DNA from: Malaya genurostris
Lineage: Eukaryota > Arthropoda > Insecta > Diptera > Culicidae
Assembly: GCF_030247185.1 (NCBI RefSeq)
Contig: NC_080572.1
Span: 228,647,435 to 228,711,434, forward strand
Direction of reading: 5' to 3'
Length of the DNA: 64,000 nt
Shown: in pieces, positions 59,201-64,000 of the stretch
Numbering within the stretch: position 1 is the first letter of the stretch
Layout of the letters: every line of letters starts with the position of its first letter
Position numbers and translations under genes: made by a program
Notes under the pieces: generated by a model
Seen by the model: the letters and a program-made list of their open reading frames with translations, nothing else
Database searches by the model: none
What the model was told of the DNA's origin: nothing

Positions 59201-59947
59201 GTCGCAGAATTAGCTGCTATTCAGTACACCCTTGAGATCATTGAAACCTTGCCCAAAGACCATTACTTCATTGTCACGGACAGTCTAAGCTCAATAGAAG
59301 CTCTCCGGGCAATGAAGCCAGGAAAGTATCCCCCATATTTCCTGGGGAAAATACGGGAACACTTGCGAACTTTATCTGAACGGTCTTATTTAATATCGTT
59401 AGTCTGGGTCCCTTCGCATTGTTCCATTCCAGGCAATGAAAAGGCAGACTCATTGGCTAAGGTGGGCGCATTAGAAGGTGATATTTATGAAAGACCAATT
59501 TGCTTCAATGAATTTTTCAGTATCTCTCGTCAGAAAACTCTCGAAAGTTGGCAAACTTCATGGAGCAATGGCGAACTGGGACGATGGCTACATTCCATTA
59601 TCCCTAGGGTATCGACGAAACCTTGGTTCAGGGGGATGAACGTGAGTCGCGATTTCATTCGTGTTATGTCGCGGCTCATGTCAAATCACTACACCTTCAA
59701 CGCACATCTCCGGCGTGTTGGGCTTGCGGAGAGCGGTCTCTGCACCTGTGGCGACGGTTATCAGGACATCGAGCATGTCGTGTGGTCGTGCGTAGAGTAT
59801 CGCGACGCCAGGTCGAAGCTACTGGAATCCCTTAGGGCCCGAGGTAGACCGCCTGAGGTTCCGGTTCGGGATGTGTTGGCGAGTCGGGATAGTTTATATA
59901 CGCTTCTCATATACCAGTACCTTAAACACATTGATATACAAGTGTAA
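56267..59947 (+). CDS. ORF2 endonuclease, reverse transcriptase and RNase H of the I-like element
   Basis: 1,226 residues. The AP-type endonuclease spans residues 1-230, with QWNCRS, CETWL, GDFNSHGTGWG (about 141) and GSDHLPIVI (about 217). The reverse transcriptase has RPIAMLSCI (about 499), FLDIKGAFDSV (about 567), GLPQGSCLSPLLYNFYV (about 623) and the active-site LADD (about 656; Leu where many have Tyr or Phe). RNase H has FYTDGSN (about 944), AELAAIQ, VTDSLSS and HCSIPGNEKAD, giving Asp-Glu-Asp-Asp. A C-terminal CTCGDGYQDIEHVVWSC completes the typical I-group layout. The enzyme nicks target DNA and primes reverse transcription from the nick. The frame is intact, and the start lies 8 bp inside ORF1, suggesting termination-reinitiation. 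Confidence 0.93.
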   Translation: MAKTPTEVTDTITVIQWNCRSIIPKIDPFKFLVNNLKCDAFALCETWLTSEIPLNFHDFNIIRLDRDDSYGGVLLGIKKCYSFYRINLPSIPGIEVVACHVTIKGKDLCIASIYIPPRASVGHRWLSDIVELLPAPTLVLGDFNSHGTGWGCLHDDNRSTMIHDICDNFNMTILNTGEMTRIPAPPARPSALDLSLCSTSLRLDCTWKVIPDPHGSDHLPIVISIATGLRPSETINVSYDLTRNIDWKCYANLISENLETTQELPPEEEYTFLAGLILDTATQAQTKRVPVAKTNIRPPNPWWDKECSELNAERTASFVEFRKNGTPDNFRNYAALDAKMKSLIKAKKSGYWRRFVDGLSRETSMSTLWNTARRMRNKNTTNESEEYSNRWIFDFAKKVCPDSVPEQTIMRVASSNRNETPFSMVEFSLALLSCNNKSPGLDKIKFNLLKNLPDSAKRRLLNLFNRLLEDNIVPHDWRQVRVIAIQKPGKPASDHNSYRPIAMLSCIRKLFEKMILFRLDNWVETNGLLSDTQFGFRRGKGTNDCLALLSTEIQMAFARKEQMASVFLDIKGAFDSVSINILSEKLHQHGLSPILNNFLYNLLSEKYMYFAHGDLSTIRFSYMGLPQGSCLSPLLYNFYVNNIDECINTSCTLRQLADDSVVSIIGPKAADLQGPLQDTLDNLSTWALQMGIEFSTEKTELVVFSRKREPAQLQLRLGGETIAQVFTFKYLGVWFDSKGTWGCHIRYLKQKCQQRVNFLRTITGSWWGAHPGDLIRLYQTTILSVMEYGCFCFRSAANTHFIKLERIQYRCLRIALGCMQSTHTMSLEVLAGVLPLKNRFWDLSYRLLIRCDILNPMVIENFERLVELNSQTRFMSLYFDYMAQNINPSSFVSNRAHFLDTSDSTVFFDTSMREEIRGIPDHVRPQVAPNIFYNKFRTVNCEKVFYTDGSNINRSTGFGIFNQNITASHKLNDPASVYVAELAAIQYTLEIIETLPKDHYFIVTDSLSSIEALRAMKPGKYPPYFLGKIREHLRTLSERSYLISLVWVPSHCSIPGNEKADSLAKVGALEGDIYERPICFNEFFSISRQKTLESWQTSWSNGELGRWLHSIIPRVSTKPWFRGMNVSRDFIRVMSRLMSNHYTFNAHLRRVGLAESGLCTCGDGYQDIEHVVWSCVEYRDARSKLLESLRARGRPPEVPVRDVLASRDSLYTLLIYQYLKHIDIQV

Positions 59948-60560
59948 TGTGTTATCCCTCGCTCAGAAAGTATAAACTCCACCTACAGGTTCGACACTAA
60001 CATCCGCCCGATTCTCTCGATCCCCGTCCCTGTCCACCATCTTCATTGGAACTAACAAGATCTTTTTTTGTCACTAACTTTTTCGTTACCCCTTCCCTGT
60101 CTCTTCACCATCTCGATGGCAACTAATTAGATCTTTATCGTTTTCAAACATTTTGTTCCCACATCCCCTTTTTACCCCGTTTCCACAATATTTACTTTTT
60201 TTTTTCATTCTCTTCCGTAACATCACCATCATCGTCCACGGAAGGCCGCCCCAGTCGAAAACCAGCATGCGGGCCACCCGCCGGGCCTTCGTAGCCTGGG
60301 GGTGTTTCCCGCGGACCCACACGGACCGAAGGATGCGGCCAACATGGATCTTCGCCAACGGCATATGGAAGACCCTCATGCGATATTCAATTCACCGGCC
60401 ACTACCGATAGCTTCTCGAGAATCCGCTACCGCTACATTACATAATGATACTTTTCTAGTTTTAAGTTAGTCGTAATTAAGATTAGTAAATACCCTTGGC
60501 ATCTTAGAGCTTAAGCAGTGTGCCTTAAAATTATACTATAATATTGAATAAAAAAAAAAA
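59948..60560 (+). other. 3' UTR and poly(A) of the I-like element
   Basis: About 600 bp, pyrimidine-rich at first and then GC-rich around 60240-60340, followed by AT-rich DNA, AATAAA and a run of A. It has no evident similarity to the 3' UTR (11418-11861) of the closely related minus-strand copy. Confidence 0.75.
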
Positions 60561-60576
60561 ACATAAATAATAATTC

Positions 60577-61141
60577 TAAAACAATTGTAGAACATCTTGA
60601 AGTTTCGATAAGTTACATTTGCTACTTGGGTTAGGTCTAGTACGCAGATTCAGAACTTCGGACCTAGATACATCTAGGTCCTGGATTCTGGAGCTGAATT
60701 CTGGGTCTGAATTTTAAAACTTTTATTCTGAACTTGTCTTAAAAAATGCAATCCTACAAAAGAACTCTGAAACTTTTTTCAAAAGTCGAGATTTCAAATG
60801 TGTAAGAAATTCAACGGTTATTTGGTACAGTGATCATCAAGTAGCAATTCGCCGATAGGGGCGCCTCGAGCAGTCCAGTGATCCCTAATGGCATCTAGCG
60901 TTCAAGCTTGCATAAAATGGTAATTCAAGCGTGCAAAGTCGTACGCAACGGTGACTTTTAACGAATTGTCACTTGTATGCTTTACACAGCTTGTTTGAAA
61001 AAGATTGTACTAGCTTTGATGTCTGTCCTCTGTACCTAAATTTCAGATTACAGTATTCTTCCGGCATTATAGGATGGCACGTGCAAGATGATTGAGATGG
61101 TTGAGCCGATAACCACAAACTTAGATTCAAAGGAAAGTTTT
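60577..61141. other. Non-coding, no recognised gene
   Basis: AT-rich with some diverged 'ttctggaattc'-type tracts; no coding signal. Confidence 0.4.
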
Positions 61142-62110
61142 TGCCTTTCTCATATAGAAAGGTTATGCAATCACTGTGAAAACCGACTTTTGAACCGAGG
61201 CCCGGAGGGCCAAGTGTCATATACCATTCGACTCAGTTCGTCGAGTACGCAAAATGTCTGTGTGTGTGTATGTGCGTATGTGTGTATGTAACGTTTTTTT
61301 GCACTAACTTTTCTCGGAGATGGCTGAACCGATTTTCGCAAACTTAGATTCAAATGAAAGGTCTTGTAGTCCCATGCAAAATTCCTGAATATTATTTGGA
61401 TCCGACTTCCGGTTCCGGAATTATGGGGTAAAATGTGCAAAAAATTGTGAAAATAAGTGCACTAACTTTTCTCAGAGATGGATTAACCCATTTTCACAAA
61501 CTTAGATTCAAATGAAAGGTCTTAAGGTCCCATAAAAAATTCCTGAATATTATTTGGATCCGACTTCCGGTTCCGGAATTATAGGGTAAAATGCGCAAAA
61601 AATTGTGAAAATAAGTGCACTAACTTTTCCCAGAGATGGCTGAACCGATTTTCACAAACTTAGGTTCAAGTGAAAGATCTTGAGGTCCCATTAAAAAATT
61701 CCTGAATATTGTTTGGATCCGACTTCCGGTTCGGGAGTTATGGGGTAAATGTGCAAAAACGAAAATAAGTGTTCTAACTTTTCTCATAGATGGCGCGACC
61801 GATTTTCAAAAACTTAGATTTAAATGAAAGGTCCCGTGGTCCCATGCGTAATCCCTGAATTTCATACGGAACCGACTTTCGGATCCGAAAATATAGGATA
61901 AAGTGTGTTAAAAATTGTATACCATCACTGAAAATGGGGAAAAACCTTGAAAAAATTTCTAAATCGACCTCAAATCTTTTCCAATTGATAGTTTTTATCA
62001 GTAGGCGGTCAAACAAACCGATTTCGGTTATTCTTTTAAGAATCGCAGAGAATTATTTTGAAGAATACCACAGTATTATATATGATAGTATGATTGATAT
62101 GAGAAAGGCA
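61142..62110 (+). repeat. Dispersed 'TTCCGG' repeat, best copy: 14-bp inverted ends, TG tract and 158-bp tandem array
   Basis: It begins TGCCTTTCTCATAT and ends with the exact inverse, ATATGAGAAAGGCA. Inside come GGCCCGGAGGGCC with GTCGAATGGT-type flank, a TG/TATG microsatellite (about 61256-61291), then four tandem units each carrying a GATGGCTGAACCGATTTTC-like start and a TCCGACTTCCGGTTCCGG-like centre, at 158, 158 and 154-bp spacing. Diverged copies: 30399-32335, 43188-44960 (split), 51711-53330 and 63290-64000. A target duplication is not obvious. Confidence 0.75.
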
Positions 62111-62250
62111 TCATTACACCACTAGGTGGATTGAAACAGGTTTTTTTAATCTTTATTTTATACCGGTTTTAAGTGAAAAGTCTTACAATGCCATAGAACG
62201 CTAACGAGTTTTAAGCGGATTTAACTGCCCGTAATTACATGGTGAATGAA

Positions 62251-63060
62251 TTTTGTCGTTAATACGACTTATTTTACTATGGAGCGCATTTTCAAAATTA
62301 TCTTTCTGAGAAAGTGATAAGTTTTTGATCCCGAATATCTCTTGTTATGTCTAACGTATCAACATAATTTTTGTTACATGCCATCGGAAATATGATCATC
62401 CGTTTATGATAACATTTTCGGTAGTAAGACATAATCACAAACAATTCAAATTCAACGTGTTCTGAAATGTGTGGTATTAACGAGTATCAGAGAAGAAATC
62501 TAGTAACAATTTTTTCGTACCTGGGTAGTTTTAAAAAGTGAACACTTGATAAATTTGACCGAACAGGAAGTAAAGCAAGTGCATCATTCCGGCTGGTTCA
62601 GACCCAGACCTCAGCTCCAGTATTAAGTATCAAGAATTCAGGTTAAGTATTGAATTAGTTGCGGAACATTCTAAGAAGATCGGTTGCATCATCCTGCGGC
62701 TGGTCGTTTGCATTGGAGCAAAACACAACGGCAAGTGGACAACCGTGGGGAATATTATGCAAAATCAGCCCTTCTAATGGTTCCAAATCTTATCTAAAGA
62801 ACTATATAGATTGATGCTCTGCAAATCGGAGATAGAAATAATCAGTTTAGTTTAAATCTAGAGCAATTTGATTAGCTTTGTGCAGTTTTCATAGTGTGAA
62901 ATTCCCACCAAACGAGTGCGAATAAAGCCAGCATTTGACTGCTTCGCGCTCGAGAAAAATGCCCCGGAAGTTGTTTGATATCGTAGAGAATTCCTCAATT
63001 TGGCTTTTCTGAAGGCCAGTAATAAAACCCGTACAACATTACGATAGTTTCTTCCACTGA
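62251..63060 (+). mobile_element. Degenerate foldback arm
   Basis: It starts TTTTGTCGTTAATACGACTT and continues ATTTTACTATGGAGCGCATT, matching the inverse of the outer right end at 37300-37365. It remains recognisable through CATGCCATCGGAAAT. Similarity decays towards 63060. Confidence 0.65.
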
Positions 63061-63289
63061 AATATTCTGAACGTTGCCATTTTTGTGGCCGTTGCGACCA
63101 CCCATTTGTGAAAAGCTACAAACGAAATCACTTAAAAAACGCGATTAATCCACCTAGCAGTGAGATGATACCTTTTTTTATCAATTCGCATGTGTTTTTT
63201 TGCATGGATATTCTTTGGTGTTTTAGTTCTCATGACATTATTTTAATTATCGTCGTTTTAAACGGTAATTTGAGATTTTTATCACTCAT

Positions 63290-64000
63290 TACCCTGTAAC
63301 TTCGAAACAGCAAATCGTATCGAATTTCAATCTTAACGTGTGACAATCGATTGAACTTTCCATGAGATGTCGAAGTAAGTTCCACTTTAGAATTTTTCGT
63401 AATTATTTATGATACTTCCAGAGCTGATATTCAGGAACTAGCATAACCCAAAATGATTCGAATGGCCATAAATTAGTACGCCAAACAATTTACATCTACT
63501 ATATCGGTATGCATCATCTGTAACTCCAGAATCAGATAAAATTCACCAATTTTTGATGGGACCTCAAGTCCTTTAATTTGAATTTTTGTTTTTGAAGTTC
63601 GATTTGGCCTTTTTGATAAAATGATTAAGCCTTGAGAAACGATTCGATACTGCAACCGAACTTCTAAAATCGGTGTAGACGAAATCAGTTAAATTCACCT
63701 GAGTGTGTAGACATCTTTTAGAAATTGTAGTGCGAATTAAATTTTTGGGTACTTCTCGAATCGAAAACTGAATACCGCTTAAACTGAAATAAATTTATTT
63801 CGTAATCGACTATCCAAATCAGCAAACCCGATAAACCTGAATAATTTATGTGAAATTGATATTTTTATACTAATCACCCTGTATCTCCTAAACCAGAAAT
63901 CGGATCTGACTAAATTTTATAGGGTTTTAAGACCTCTCATATGAATCATAGAGGATTCTTAGATTTCATTTGAACCTTAGATCGGTTCAGCCATCTACGA
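63290..64000 (-). repeat. Dispersed 'TTCCGG' repeat, minus copy running off the window
   Basis: Contains inverted units related to GAACCGATCTAAGG and AACCAGAAATCGGATC; it mirrors parts of 52640-53300. It reaches the window edge, so its end is unknown. Confidence 0.55.

Larger units (their letters stand above)
54422..60560 (+). mobile_element. Full-length, apparently intact I-like non-LTR retrotransposon
   Basis: The parts, in order, are a 5' UTR (54422-54927), ORF1, an 8-bp overlap, ORF2, a 3' UTR (59948-60550) with AATAAA at 60547-60552, and a short A tail. Flanking copies of ACATAAATAATCATTC (54406-54421; 60561-60576, one mismatch) are a target duplication and fix both ends to within a few bases. 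Both frames are open end to end and the catalytic residues look intact, so recent or current activity is plausible. The RNase H domain plus endonuclease and ORF1 zinc knuckles place it in the I group of elements; the exact clade needs a phylogeny. Confidence 0.9.

Noticed and set aside
54422..60560. LTR retrotransposon or endogenous virus
   Set aside because: No long terminal repeats, protease, integrase or envelope; endonuclease, poly(A) and target duplication show a non-LTR element.
61301..61930. CRISPR-like array of regularly spaced units
   Set aside because: Units are contiguous 158-bp tandem copies without unique spacers, in a eukaryotic repeat.

Overview
The window looks like AT-rich, transposon-crowded chromosomal DNA from a fly-like insect, most likely a culicine-type mosquito. 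The basis is one host gene with insect-style introns (61 bp and 414 bp, plus one of 12.7 kb swollen by transposons), a tRNA-derived SINE, I-clade non-LTR retrotransposons, two decayed mosquito-type Tc1/mariner (ITmD37-like) transposases and many MITE-like elements. Species assignment is inference; nothing in the window names it.

Host gene. One gene is firmly supported: a Dbl-family Rho guanine-nucleotide exchange factor on the + strand, with visible coding exons 4591-7427, 7489-7887, 20555-20782 and 21197-21328 (about 1,197 residues). It has a long disordered Ser/Pro-rich N-terminus, a CxxC...CxxC zinc-ribbon-like motif, a DH domain split across the first two exons and a PH domain split across the last three. 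The upstream exon(s) are not visible. Three further stretches look like spliced exons of unknown genes (28167-28331, 38646-38849, 47764-47974) and are given low confidence.

Mobile DNA. The best element is an apparently intact 6.1-kb I-like retrotransposon (54422-60560): 5' UTR, ORF1 with three zinc knuckles, overlapping ORF2 with endonuclease, reverse transcriptase and RNase H, a poly(A) tail and a 16-bp target duplication. A 5'-truncated relative (11407-13318, minus) sits inside the RNase H region of a different retroelement, and a third, eroded relative lies at 41221-42856.

The 12.7-kb intron holds a stacked nest: a retroelement ORF1 relic was hit by a TTAA-flanked element (16754-20008), which was hit by a hAT-like MITE (18174-19041), which was hit by another (18290-18601). 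A second nest lies at 23966-26047. A 2.36-kb foldback element with about 1.1-kb inverted arms (35008-37365) has solo arms elsewhere, including one on each side of the last two host exons. A dispersed repeat with 14-bp termini, a TG microsatellite and an internal 158-bp tandem repeat recurs through the right half.

No CRISPR array, rRNA gene or convincing stand-alone tRNA gene was seen. The undescribed structures here are mainly the foldback family, the TTAA-flanked family and the nested insertions, rather than a new gene system.
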